64,000 nucleotides of DNA. It comes from Aplectana chamaeleonis. Its lineage: Eukaryota; Nematoda; Chromadorea; Rhabditida; Cosmocercidae. The notes below the pieces were generated by a model, which searched no databases, was not told the DNA's origin, and saw only the letters and a program-made list of their open reading frames with translations. The position numbers and the translations under genes were made by a program. The stretch's first letter is position 1, and each line of letters starts with the position of its first letter. This document shows, piece after piece, positions 1 through 10,584 of the stretch. Location: the NCBI GenBank assembly GCA_029168955.1, contig JAPDOI010001068.1, positions 124,001 through 188,000 on the forward strand. Direction: 5' to 3'.

Positions 1-30
1 TGGGAGGAAGAAAATCTCAGACAAAGTGTG

Positions 31-292
31 CTCGAATGAGAATGGCGGCCCACGCGGCCGGCGTGCTTGGCAGGCGGCCGTCGCATGTGTCGCCCTCGAA
101 CGAGTGTTTGATTTCAACGACGGCCGTCCCCTCTCCCACTGATTGATCGGCGCAGTGCTTGCTGCCAGCCGGAGCCGGCCTCGTTCGTTGTCGATGGCAG
201 TGGGGACTTTTCGCATGCTCGTCCGAGAGCGGCGAACGCGATGGCCGCCTGCCAAGCACGCCGGCCGTGTAGGCAGCCATTCTCATTCGGAC
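31..292. repeat. GC-rich foldback repeat
   Basis: Arms of about 70 bp (about 31-98 and 225-292) are inverted copies of each other and share the core GGCCGGCGTGCTTGGCAGGC. This is a MITE-like foldback. No target duplication was resolved and no coding sequence is seen. Confidence 0.6.
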
Positions 293-299
293 GCACCTT

Positions 300-649
300 A
301 ATTTCTGAATTTTTCCGCGTTTCGCGTTCCGAAACCACATTTACGCGCATTTTCAGGCGTTTCGCGGCCGCTTTCCGAAACCCGATAAAAAATTTTAGTT
401 CCGAAGCCCGAAAACCGATTTCCGAAAATTCATATTTTTGTTCCGCTGATCCCTGATCCGCATTGAGGAGGCCACCAAAAATTGTCCTCCAGGGGAAGCA
501 TGCATGAATTCGACAGCGAATGCCCGGGAGCACTACGCCGCTTGCAGGTGCCACGATTTGAATTCAAACTGTGACGTGCGGCGTTGCTCGTTTCTGCCCC
601 AGGCGCCACAATCATACATGCCACTAGAAAATGCATTAAAACGCCCCAT
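300..649. other. no gene recognised
   Basis: Nothing is supported here beyond short open frames on both strands that have no start context, splice partner or recognisable motif. Confidence 0.5.
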
Positions 650-1016
650 TTCACTTAAAGAGTTTCCTGGTCTGAAGTAGTTGTCTGATAGGATGAACGA
701 GTTCTCGGAGGCTGCGGCTGATGAATGATGCAGTCAAACGAGGACGATAAGAAATTTCGCGAATAATTAATAGTGAGGGTTCAAAGGTAAGAGTGGAGCA
801 AAACTGAGTTGAAAATTTCAAGCGACGGGAACACACTGAATCGCGTGTCCCAACAAGCAGTTCTACTGAGAGGATCAGGGCGTAGTGATAGCTAATCATT
901 TTGTGTACTTCTCGTGCGTTTTTTATTCCTCGTCACTACAGTTCTAACAGGGTACCAAGTAATCGATTTGGCAAATAATCTCAAAACTAGAAACTATCGC
1001 GAACACTGTCTTCGAA
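650..1016. repeat. fragment of TTAA-clan element
   Basis: The sequence resembles the interior of the element at 52335-52807. It ends in CGCGAACACTGTCTTCGAA, a decayed form of the clan's terminal AACACTGCCTTTAA. The left end is missing. Confidence 0.45.
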
Positions 1017-1437
1017 ATTCTCCTATGGCCGCCCCCAGGGGGTAGTCCGTGCCATTAAGCACCCAAAAAGGGTTTGCCGCCAGTACCAGTGGGCACGTTT
1101 AATGGTGGGGAGAGAGATAATTGCACCCGTGCTGATCGCAAATCTGAGATTCCCTCGTCGACTCTCGGGGAATCTCAAAATATTTTGTTTTATCTTTCCC
1201 GTCCGTGTAATACACAGTTTGACAGTCATTATTTTGACAATTTCTAAATGCTGGGGTATTTTTAGCTCGAAACCTCTATTGGTGGAAGGGCGCTCAAGAT
1301 GTACTGTACGTGGAAGTGTTAGGTATGAGATGGGAGAAAGGATGGATGCGGAGACTCCTGCTCCGAGGGTTGGCCTTGAATAATCGAGAAAATGGATTAT
1401 GGCTTTGAAGTGTACAAAAGCAAGTGTAATACCTTCG
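1017..1437. other. no gene recognised
   Basis: Apparently unique sequence in which I can support no gene or repeat. Confidence 0.4.
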
Positions 1438-1449
1438 AGAACCGCTGGC

Positions 1450-1489
1450 TCCTCAGTAGTATAGTGGTGAGTATCCGCGTCTGTCTGTC
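1450..1489 (+). pseudogene. tRNA-Asp(GTC) 5'-half retropseudogene
   Basis: The first 36 bases read as the 5' half of a eukaryotic tRNA-Asp: acceptor strand TCCTC, D-arm TAGTATAGTGGTGAGTA, and on to the anticodon GTC. The match stops there, four extra bases (TGTC) follow, and no T-arm or 3' acceptor strand exists. An exact 12-bp direct repeat, AGAACCGCTGGC, flanks it at 1438-1449 and 1490-1501, which is the mark of target-primed insertion. It cannot make a functional tRNA. I recalled the tRNA-Asp consensus from general knowledge and did not align it to a database. Confidence 0.8.
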
Positions 1490-1730
1490 AGAACCGCTGG
1501 CACAACATATACTCTTATCGCAATGAGCACTTGATCGCTCATTATTCTTCAAGATTCAGAACCGGCTTCATCACCTCTGCTGGTATATTGACATCGTTTG
1601 ATAAGTCGCTCGACTGTACGCCTGAGGACTTCAGACCTTAAAATTATTTTTGGCACCACTCTCACAGATTTTGTGCTCACAATTTACTTAGTGTCTTTGA
1701 TGTCCATAAAGGCAACTTTTGAGAAAATTC

Positions 1731-1736
1731 TTTATT
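1731..1736 (-). terminator. AATAAA poly(A) signal of the CCP gene
   Basis: AATAAA on the minus strand, about 75 nt past the TAA stop of the Sushi-domain reading frame. The position suits an mRNA 3' end. Confidence 0.5.
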
Positions 1737-1807
1737 GAAAATACTTCGAGGATGTCAATGAATATTATGTGACATTTTGTGAAAGTGTTATGCTATCCAA
1801 AACGTGT

Positions 1808-2083
1808 TTAATAGCAACTTCCGAGACGCTGTCTCCATTCCCCATTGAGACACTGCACCATACCAAAGCCTCAAATAGAATTAGCATATTTGTGAATAGA
1901 AGCGATTCGCCTAATCTAATCAAAAATACTGGTTACCTCTGAATGTTTTTCCTGGGACACAGTCTCCCTCAGCATACGTGCCATGCTTATACGGTCCAGT
2001 TCCAGTCTGCTTCACATCATCCAGCCAATAGTGAATGATACGATTAGGTTCGTCAGCAATAGCAGGACAATCCGCATGTGATC
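1808..2083 (-). CDS. 3' exons of a secreted Sushi/CCP-domain protein (partial)
   Basis: Two minus-strand exons, 2083-1937 and 1869-1808, flank a 67-bp intron (donor GTAACC, acceptor TTTGAG) and together encode a complete CCP module ending at a TAA stop. Visible features are the opening HADCP, a tyrosine/glycine stretch GTYAEGDC, and VQCLNGEW followed by LGSC: four cysteines and the C-x-x-G-x-W hallmark of complement-control (Sushi) folds, whose cysteines pair 1-3 and 2-4 in secreted proteins. The acceptor TTCTCAG just before the first cysteine is phase 1, as is usual for CCP exons. The 5' part is unresolved: a hydrophobic stretch near 2840-2771 ends in a phase-1 donor and looks like a signal peptide, but its frame does not join cleanly to the ATG at 2856. 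An alternative first exon ending at 2726, joined to an acceptor at 2181, is also possible. The intron carries a MITE (2210-2681). The ligand is unknown. Confidence 0.5.
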
Positions 2084-2209
2084 CTGAGAACACTCTTAGT
2101 ATTCGCCCAAAGCGTGAGCTGTACATTTGGGTGTGACTCCTCATCCAGATGGTGTGGTATACCACCGCAATACTAGCGGCCTAAATGACATCTGCAATCA
2201 CAGATGGTA

Positions 2210-2681
2210 CAATACCGCTCGTACGATTTGGTCAGAAAGCTAGCGAAGTCGGGTTTTCGCATCTTTTTCGCCTTTTATTGTATAACTCGCTTTGAACTCA
2301 ACTTTGTGCGAAACAGAGGTGATATTCATGATCCTGGCGTTGAGGGCTACCCAAAGGTTTAAACCTTATGATAACTACGTTGGGAACTTAAGAAGTTTCG
2401 CAATCAGCCAGATTTGTGTTTACGGTACCTTGACGGATGGGAGCTATCGTCTCTGTTTGCGTTTCCCTGCGTCTACCGTATGTAGAGGGCTGGTTGATAG
2501 CGAAACTTCGATGGTTCTTAACGAAACTCCCACGATGGCTTCATCATCATGTAGCCCTCAACGCCAGGATCATGAATATCACCTCTGTTTCGCACAAAGT
2601 TGAGTTCAAAGCGAGTTATACGAAAAAGCCGCGAAAACCCGACCTCGCACGCTTTCTTACCAAATCCTACGAGCGGTATTG
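2210..2681. mobile_element. palindromic MITE with TA target, in intron
   Basis: The long inverted arms begin CAATACCGCTCGTA at both ends. They run about 150 bp or more, with a diverged centre, and TA lies outside each end (2208-2209 and 2682-2683), as in Tc1/mariner-type MITEs. It lies inside the presumed 5' intron of the CCP gene. Without it that intron would be roughly 70 or 210 bp, depending on the splice choice. Confidence 0.65.
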
Positions 2682-2683
2682 TA

Positions 2684-2856
2684 CATCAAAAACATAACTC
2701 ATGAAACATACGTGGAAAATCTAACAAATGCAGTGCCGATGACTGTATGTCTGAAGTTATTCAGCCAAACGTGCTGTGGTCGAAGAGTTATCCACCTCGA
2801 AGGTAAACCACATGCAAGTGAGGACAAGAAAGAATCCATACTTGGGAAAATTTCAT
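2684..2856 (-). other. candidate signal-peptide exon of the CCP gene
   Basis: An ATG at 2856 opens a short MKFSQVW frame. A different frame from about 2840 reads a hydrophobic run (GFFLVLTCMWFTF) followed by EVDNSSTTA and a phase-1 donor at 2770. A one-base indel would unite the two into a conventional signal peptide. This may be a sequencing error, a pseudogene lesion, or chance. Confidence 0.25.
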
Positions 2857-3046
2857 ATGACACGTGTCATTTGAATAAGGAATTTGTGATGCTGCTAGGC
2901 GGTAAAGTCGGCACGCGGGAAAACAGAGAGATCGTGTCTGACGATTGAATGATTTTGCGCCCAATAGCTTGTTTCAGCTTGCGAGAGCGGAGACGATCGA
3001 TGTGCCAAGTAGAGTCAGATGAAGGTTGAAGTGGCTGGCTACTAAC

Positions 3047-4140
3047 AAGGGAACCACAATGAGTCATAGTGACCATTCCAAATGAAATGTTCTTCTCTAA
3101 AACCATTTTCGGACGATAAGTCCGAAAAAGCCCATCGCAGCTGCCTAGACCCACTCTGAAAAAAGTTATGAGCGTTTTTTAAAGCTTCGCGGCAAGGTAA
3201 GGGTACCCCACATAAAATGTGTGGGGTGTTTTCAAAATTTTCTCCGGATTTTGCTAAAAACCTGTATGTAGGGGTAATCTGGGGTGCTGAACACGAATCT
3301 GGAGTTTACTTGCCCTAATTTTTAGGCTTACTTTAGGTTACGGTAGGTAACATGTCATTTAGGAAGCAAAACCTACCTCAATATTCCGATAATCGACAAA
3401 TGGACATCGAACTCGTATTCAGCACCCCAAATAACCCCCACATAGAAACTTTGAGACAAATATGAGACTTTAACCAAGCTACCGTATACCCACCGTAATC
3501 TACCGTAAGCTGTCAAAAATCGATAAACCGACGTCAGATTCGTGTTCAGCACTCCAAATAACCTCCAGAGAAATAATTTGAGCACAATCTATAGTAGCAC
3601 TCCGTAAATCGTCAGAAGCCGCGATTTGCCATCAAATTCTCCCCCGATGGGAATCTGCGAACGAATACAGTCGAAAACTTCGGAAAATTGATAAATGAAC
3701 CTCAGATTCGTGATCAGCACCCCAAAGAACCCCTCAGAGTGAATTTTTAGTCAAATCTGGAATATTTTTGTAAAACGCTTCGAGAGCCCTTTAATTGGCA
3801 TAAATAAACGCCCAACCGAAAATCCGCTCAAGTCCTAAACGCTGTTACTCTGCGAAATTTTGAAAAATGTTCAATCAACCTAACTTTGCTTAGTGGGGTA
3901 GTTTTGGGCGCTGAACACGATTATGAGGTCCGTTTCTGGATTTTCTTAAAAATAGTGCGCTTTTTTGAGGGTACATTAGGCTCAAAAATCAGAGAAAAAA
4001 TGCCTATAACTTTTCTCAGAGTGGGTCTAGGCAGCTGCGATAGGCATACTCGGACTTTTCGTCTGAAAATGGTTCTAGAAAAGTGCATTTCATTCGGAAT
4101 AGTTTGTCTGTCTATGACTCGTATTTTGCTTCCCTTGTAA
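3047..4140. repeat. 1.1-kb element with long inverted ends
   Basis: The left arm (about 3047-3175) and right arm (about 3990-4136) are inverted copies around the shared core GCAGCTGCCTAGACCCACTC. The interior holds several degenerate inverted copies of a motif like GGGGCGCTGAACACGA. A related single arm lies at 33725-34070. No coding sequence was found. Confidence 0.6.
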
Positions 4141-4617
4141 GTCCCGCCTGCGTTCTCCTACACAATGCTCTGGTACTATTCCTACCCCGTCGCCTGGTCA
4201 TAGTGGGTTGGATTTGGAGTGTCCATCGATCAGGGTCCGGCAGCCCGTTGACAAGGGCCTCGGAATACTTGCGACCGTCCTCGGTGATCATTCCACGCCC
4301 GGAAGTTTCGGAATTTGTGACTACCCCCCCCACGGATCTTCTACGTTGACCGAATGCGCTTTGCGGCGGAATACGTACTCAGGCCAAGATCAAAGTCCTT
4401 GTTGGATTGGATTAGTCGAATCCAGTGTATAGTGCAGTGATTCGAAGGCGACCGTCGCGGCGGCTGCGGAGTGTACTCATCGAAATAAACTCGTTCATCG
4501 TTGACTTTGGGTAATGGGTTTAAACTTACGGGTGCCATTCAATTACGAAGTTGTCACTTTTCTTTTGCCGAGAAGATCTGCTTGTAAAACGCTGAAGGGA
4601 TGAAGAGTTCCGCTCGG
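4141..4617. other. intergenic, no gene recognised
   Basis: Short frames only. This lies immediately 3' of the small-peptide gene. Confidence 0.4.
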
Positions 4618-4623
4618 TTTATT
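4618..4623 (-). terminator. AATAAA poly(A) signal of the small-peptide gene
   Basis: AATAAA on the minus strand shares its first base with the last base of the TGA stop, giving a minimal 3' UTR. Confidence 0.5.
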
Positions 4624-4811
4624 CAACGCTTTTTAACTGAGTGTGGCTTCCGAACGGGATGGAACGGACCATACTTAGCACAGGTCCAGCCTAACAGACA
4701 ATGGAGGAATAATCTCCTGAACGACGTAGGGAAAAACTCACCAGGCATCCAGGAGCAACTTGCTAGAGTCAGCACTGCGACGAAGAAGAGAGAGAGGAAG
4801 AGCTTGTTCAT
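4623..4811 (-). CDS. putative 45-residue secreted peptide, two exons
   Basis: Exon 1 (4811-4742) encodes a textbook signal peptide, MNKLFLSLFFVAVLTLAS. A consensus donor GTGAGT and the acceptor TCTGTTAG bound a 51-bp intron. Exon 2 (4690-4623) ends at TGA. The predicted mature part begins near Cys19 and reads CSWMPGWTC followed by a basic tail ending KKR. A Cys19-Cys27 disulfide would make a nine-residue ring like some neuropeptide or defence-peptide rings; that is inference. The intron is a multiple of three without an in-frame stop, so an unspliced 62-residue form is also open. A TATA box sits 42-49 bp upstream of the ATG and AATAAA overlaps the stop. I recognise no family. Confidence 0.5.
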   Translation of the reverse strand: MNKLFLSLFFVAVLTLASCSWMPGEFFPTSFRRLFLHCLLGWTCAKYGPFHPVRKPHSVKKR

Positions 4812-4852
4812 GGCAAAGTTGGGGAGTGTGATGAGTCGGAGATCAACGGCTC

Positions 4853-4860
4853 TATATATT
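4853..4860 (-). promoter_or_regulatory. TATA box of the small-peptide gene
   Basis: ATATATAG on the minus strand lies 42-49 bp before the ATG. That would put transcription start about 15-20 nt ahead of the start codon. No splice-leader acceptor is seen between it and the ATG. Confidence 0.45.
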
Positions 4861-4869
4861 GCTATGCAG

Positions 4870-5855
4870 ATTGTCAGTATTCAATTGTTCTCTAAATCAA
4901 TAATGCACTTCCCTGCCTGCAGTTGTGTATGCTTTGTGTTCTCGAAAATTATCGGGCTGGGCAAATAATAATGGTGTCGAAGTACACTGAAGCAGAATGT
5001 GGCAGCTTGACTGTTGAAATACGAAATGTTCACAGCATCAGAAAACCCTGTGCGATATCACATAATTTTCTCGATTGAACGGTCATTAACGGGGAAGGAG
5101 GAGTGTGGAACTGCCCCATTTTTACAAGATTCATTGCTCGGTAATCTCAGACACTACGATGGGGTAGAGCCGAACAATAAAGCCTGTCTTCAACTTGGTG
5201 GAGCGACAACACAGCAGATGCCTCGATCAAAGGGACGACGGCAGAGACCCTTGCTCTCCTACGACGCTCACACCGACAGCAAGGCACCAGGGCAGTGACG
5301 GCAGGGCTTCAGGGCAAGGACGGCCGAGCTTCAAGGCAGTGATGGCAGGGCTCTGATCAAGCCATATTATCACTTCGGCGCTCGCCCACCCTGGTTCTGG
5401 AGCAAGCATCGGTATGCGTACGCGTTGTAATCTGAGCCATACCATTCTATTTCCGTACTTATCTCAAACACGTTGACGAGCGTGTATGGTTTCCTTTTTC
5501 GTTTTAGTATGACGCATGGACCAGGCGGTTGGCCGTGCGGGGTTGGCGGCCTCACTGGAGGGGTAGGTTTCAATTCGCAGAGGGTGATCTGCAAATCGCA
5601 GCCTCGTCCATTCATCAGACTAAAATTATTGCGCGAACTCTATGCTGCCTATAAAATTCAACCACGGCTCACCTACAGAAATATAAGAAATAATGTTAAA
5701 ATCTGTGAAAGAAAAAATCAAGTCAAAGGTATATCGGTCACAACTACTCGGGTCCGAATACACCATGACGAGTATTTCTGCAGTCTAGGAGAGTAATTCT
5801 CCCACTATAAGTCGGGAGGTCACGGTAACTTGAACATATAGTACTCAATATAGCT
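4870..5855. other. no gene recognised
   Basis: The stretch 5227-5350 has short GGCAGGGCTTC/GGCAAGGACGG-like degenerate repeats. Otherwise only unconvincing frames are present. Confidence 0.4.
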
Positions 5856-6125
5856 CAGGCCGAAAAAAGTCTACTGAAAAACTAGTCATTTACCAGAGTT
5901 GTACCACTAATTAGTGGTAAATGCGATTTTTACCACAAAATTACCACCTTTTTCCGAAGATTTACCACTAATTAGTGGTACTGAAAATTTTCTACTAGAT
6001 TACCAGAGAATTACCAGTCCATTTCCAGGTAATTCTCTGGAAAAGTGTGGTAAACTACTAGATTTTCTGGGTAATTCAGTAGAGTGGTTTTTCTCCACTA
6101 ATTAGTGGTAAATTTCTGGTAAAGT
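5856..6125. repeat. ACCACTAATTAGTGGT / TTACCAGA repeat element
   Basis: Several copies of the palindrome ACCACTAATTAGTGGT are interleaved with CTACTAGATTACCAGA motifs. The element starts GGCCGAAAAAAGTCTACTG, and the same terminal motif ends the related copy at 24490-24695. Confidence 0.55.
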
Positions 6126-6284
6126 AGTGAGCGCCACTGGTGGTTTCCAGGAGGCGAGATATTGCTTCTCGTCGAGATCATTCAATCGCGAGGACTGAAA
6201 TTGCACTGCTACGCGGTTGCCGCGTGGATGTTTTGCTGTGCGAATTATAGCGACGATACGTTGCTCCGGAATGGCTTTAAGACG

Positions 6285-7560
6285 CTATTCGTACACGCCA
6301 ACGCCAGCGCATCACGAGCGTGACGTGCGGGAATGTCGTTCGACGACGCCTGACGACAATCCAGCGCAGGACGCGCGTGATGCCAGCTACGCATGGGTGC
6401 GGTAATGTGTCCCGGAAATATGAAATCGGCAATACCGGTATACACACACCCGCATGCACGCACCACGCTTACACTCACGCGCGACTGCCAAAACACATTC
6501 ATGCGCTAGCGCGTGTATATAAGCGCACGCACGCACGCGCCCGGCGTATATATCCATGCGCATGGCTCGCATGTACACGCGCACACTAACAAATATGCGA
6601 AAATCTAGGCACGCTAACGGATGCTCATGCACTCGCATGTCCGCGCCTGTATAGAAGCGCATCATAGCACTCTAACGGGTGCACAGACACGCGCGCACAC
6701 AAAAAAGCACAAATGCTAAGGCACATGCACGCGCATGTGATCGTAATTTTACGCGAGTAAATTCTTCTCCCACGCACACGCGTTTGTGTGTATATATACA
6801 CATATGGCTCGCATAAACATGTACGCACGTACGAATCTGCGCGCATCCACGCGCACTCACGGAGATCGTGCTTCGTACGACTGGCTACGCTCTGTAGTGT
6901 CTATCATTCATATATACCGTAAATCGATGCGCCTGACATCCATGGATGCGGTCACGAATTGCGGGAAGTATGAAAGCGGCAGTACTGGTGCACACTTACC
7001 CGCATGCGCGCACCACGCTTACACTCACGCGCGTTTGCCAAAGCACATTCATGTGCTATACACGCACACACGCAGGTATAAGCAAGCGCATGGCTCGTAT
7101 ATACGGGCACGCTGGTCTAAGCACGTGCACGTACATGCCCGCTCACGGGGGCTCATGCGCGCGCCTATACAGTGGCGCACACACGTGCACAAACACAAAC
7201 CCATTATCGCGCTATTACGCGAACACTTATACGCGAGCAAACACGCGGGCACAATTGCTAGTGCACGTGCACGCGCATGTGCACGTTTTTAAACGCCCGC
7301 TCAAACACTAGCGAACTATGGCGCTCTTACGCTTAGTCAATTGCGCGTGTATGTACACGCACGCACGCGCGTACACGCGCTCACAAACTGGAGCAAATCC
7401 TTGCATGTGAACAGATGCGCGCAGTGTAGACACGGACACCCAAGTGCGCAAGCTACAGCACTCGCATGTAAGCGTGCACAAGCATGAGCATATTCTAGAG
7501 TCCTTAAGAGTGCGCAGTTGTGCGTGTATATACATACACACGCATGCATCCTCTAATTCG
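6285..7560. repeat. alternating purine-pyrimidine CA/CG-rich tract, duplicated
   Basis: About 1.2 kb is dominated by CACGCACGC, ACACAC and TATATA. Blocks near 6415-6510 and 6965-7060 are diverged direct copies (shared CGCACCACGCTTACACTCAC), about 540 bp apart. Long open frames appear in several phases on both strands, but they follow from the simple composition and are not genes. Confidence 0.7.
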
Positions 7561-7745
7561 GAGCCAATTTTTTTCTGCTTCTTCGCGCACCTGTGCGCAG
7601 CGAGGAAGTGTGGGGGAGAAGGAGGCGCAGCATACGCGCCGGGCGCACACGATGAACGGAAATAAGTTCCACTCAAAAATAGACGCCATTGGCCGATTTA
7701 TGTCGGAAGTATAAGGTTCCAGACCTTCTATAGCATTTATAACTT

Positions 7746-7910
7746 GGTGTTAGCACAGCGGGGGGGGGGCGTTACGATGCGATGCACTTTGCCACGCCCA
7801 TTTTACCTGGGTTTTCTCTTCTCTTCCAAAATCAGGAGTTGTTGCGGCACGGGAAAATGGGCGTGGCCAAGAGCGATACCACAGTGCCCCCCCCCCGTTA
7901 GGATAGCACC
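7746..7910. mobile_element. hAT-type MITE with poly-G arms
   Basis: Inverted ends GGTGTTAGCA / GGTGCTATCC contain a run of ten G or C and the core TTTGCCACGCCCATTTT. An 8-bp duplication, (T/C)ATAACTT, flanks it at 7738-7745 and 7911-7918. A sister copy is at 13755-13950. Confidence 0.65.
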
Positions 7911-7918
7911 CATAACTT

Positions 7919-8444
7919 GTTTCCTTTTTTCTGAAATTACCCATCCAAGTACGGCTTGAAAGAGATAAAGGGTCTGACTCCGAGGCATGCCACCATGCAG
8001 TGGATGTTGTTTGTTCGCGACTGCTCGCGTGCGATGTCGTGCGCGGCGTCGCATTCGCCGCGGCCAGTCGACGTCACACCCCCAATTGATTGATCTCCGT
8101 TCGTTCCTTCGTTTGGCCTTAATTCGTATGTAGTTAGTTTCTCGTTACTAGTCAATTCCTAATTCTTCCCTCTAGTGTTTTTCAAGAGTTGTGCAAATTT
8201 TCGATTAAATCCCCGGATGCCAGCCAGCGCCATTATCATTATATCCATTTTGCCACCTGTGATTGTTTATTGCAGTTGATTTTCTCTCCGTTTTGGTCAG
8301 TCTTCCGTTCGTTGACTCCCTTTTCTTGCCCAAATCTCCCTTCTGCGCTATCCCACGGGAGTGCTAGTATGAAGCTTCGGGGCATGCTCTGTTCCTAAGC
8401 AAATCATATGTATCGATAAAATGTGTTCAGACTGGTAATCGCAG
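7919..8444. other. no gene recognised
   Basis: No coding frame or repeat supported. Confidence 0.4.
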
Positions 8445-8453
8445 GTAAACATG

Positions 8454-9860
8454 GGCCGCATTTTTTGCGACGGGGTCGACTGCGGCGCGGTCGCGGCGCG
8501 CCCTACTGGCGCATCGCCAGAGCACGGTTTTCACCCACGTTCCTCATAGTAAGAGGAAGAGTCGTGAAGGAGTGATAGCATATATCCCTTTTAAAGCATC
8601 AACAATTTGTACAAAGCTGTCATAAATGAAACATCTATTGGTTTCGCTAGTTTCAAGGGGTCTGCCAACGATCGCAATGAAATGGGCCAAAGGTTTTCTT
8701 CGCGGGTTCTAAATCTGCTCTCGAACCGGATGTTGCCAATATATCTAACAAATCAGAGATAGATTTCTTAAGTGCTTCCGTAGAGATCGAGTGCAGATAC
8801 CTCATAGGTGCAACTGAAGACGTCTCACAACGCCTATAGTACTCTTGCCCATGTACGCAGTGGAGCTGTTTACTGCACAGTACCCGTCTACTGGATCCAA
8901 ACGTCACTTTCGGGGAAATGGTTAAACTGAATAGTAAACGAAGTATGTAGTAAATATAAACCTCATCAGACCACCTATTGTAGGATTAGATTAAAGCCTT
9001 TTAATGGGGAGCTGCCATCGAGAGTCCAAAACGTTCCCGAAGAATATTCGGCATTTATATCAAAATTTCGTCCACTCCGTGACTGAAAGCTATGGAAAAA
9101 AATTAGAGAGGTTCTGCATCTATACCACAATATCCTTACACCTACAAAAAGCTCCTATCAACAGGGTAGAGCAGGACTGGATAGCTTGCTAACGGGGGTG
9201 GTAGAAAATTTCGGAAATTTTTTCAAGGGAGATGCATTTGCATTTTTGGAACGGAAAAAAGTATGTCTCCAGAAGAAAGAGCTTACAGAAAATTATGAGA
9301 AATTCGTTGTACAAACCACAGGAATTAACTTATTCGAGGTTTTTTTATCAAATCGCTTGCGAAAATTCCCCGAGCAAAGTAGAAAATTTAATTCGAAGCA
9401 TTTTACATGTTAGGAATGTGAAACATTTCAATACAATACCGTTGGGATCGTAGATTTTCCCGAATAAAAAGTTCGTATAGTCGGTTGCCTTTTAGCTCAA
9501 GCCCGACTATTTCGTTATTTTTGAAGTGTATTTGACTTTTTGCTAGCTTACACTACGCTCACGACTAGCAGGACACTTAACGCAACCAAGGAACAAATTG
9601 GTATCCACCGCTCTTTGAATTCCACTTTGATTAGCCCTTTCATTCAGTTCTCGTTCTGCCATATTGAGATTGTGACGTAATCTGTGCCAAATTTTCATGA
9701 ATCTTCATCAATACAGTTATTGCCACTATACGGCACTGCTTTTCACTGACAAGTACACCGCTATGACTGAAAGTAAGGACGGAAACCGTGCTCTGGCGAT
9801 GCGCCAGTAGAAGCGCGCCGCGACCGCGCCGCAGTCAACCGCGTCGCAAAAAATGCGGCC
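8454..9860. mobile_element. 1.4-kb Mutator-like element, non-autonomous
   Basis: Terminal inverted repeats of about 80 bp start GGCCGCATTTTTTGCGACG and have only a few mismatches. An exact 9-bp direct repeat, GTAAACATG, flanks them (8445-8453 and 9861-9869). Long TIRs with a 9-bp duplication are typical of Mutator-like elements. No transposase domain could be read between the arms. Confidence 0.75.
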
Positions 9861-9869
9861 GTAAACATG

Positions 9870-10576
9870 TTTTGTAATTTCGACAGACATTTTTTAACGT
9901 TAGGAGCCGATCGGGCTCCCGAAAATCTATACCGCTATTCGAATTCTCTAGTCGTTGTTACTTCGGTGCATTTTATCCCTCTTCATCACCTCATTTATAG
10001 GCATTTGGCGAAAATGTCTCAATCACGATCGCGATAAACTCAATTCGAAGGTCGAAGAAAGATGGGCGAGAGAAAAGAGGAGCTGACGTAGGTGTTTTTA
10101 CTTTTTTTGAACGTGGAACTTCAGATTTTACAGAGAGAGGTGGTTTTTATTTTAACATCGAGAAGTGGGTTTTTTTAGAAATATCGTAATTGAGGCACAA
10201 GTGGAGGTAAGAATACGAGGCGGGGTAAGAGGGAACACTATCGTGCGTGCAGGAAGCTGCGACATAGCGTCGTAGCATACGTTAGGGGCTATTTATACTT
10301 CCCTACGCCGGCAGGTGTCTCGCTGGCGTTCCGTTTGGCCGAGATCATATTTCTGGCGACCGGCGACACGACGTAGTGATACCAAACGGGTTTCAGCAGA
10401 CGAGATCCTGTGCTACTCTAACCCTCGCATTCGCCGTGGAGCGCGTTATCGTATCATCGAGTGCAGCATTGAAAGGATTATAATTTGCCACAGGCACAAA
10501 ATTTTCACGGAAGTGAAGAAGTTTTTCTTGCCAGAGTTTTCCATGAGTAGGTCCCAATATTTTGTTATCTTTATCA
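9870..10576. other. no gene; possible MITE end at 10283
   Basis: GTTAGGGGCTATTTATACTTCC near 10281 matches the TTA-flanked terminal motif of the PIF/Harbinger-like MITEs, but no partner end was located. Confidence 0.35.
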
Positions 10577-10584
10577 CCGGTGAG

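Noticed and set aside
2684..3060. Further 5' exons for the CCP gene, such as a 60-codon open stretch with STWHIDRLRSRKLKQ
   Set aside because: No splice combination with matching phase and consensus sites could be settled.
6786..7311. 168- and 121-codon plus-strand frames rich in His, Thr and Arg
   Set aside because: They come from simple CA/CG repeats, overlap in different phases and have no recognisable domain.
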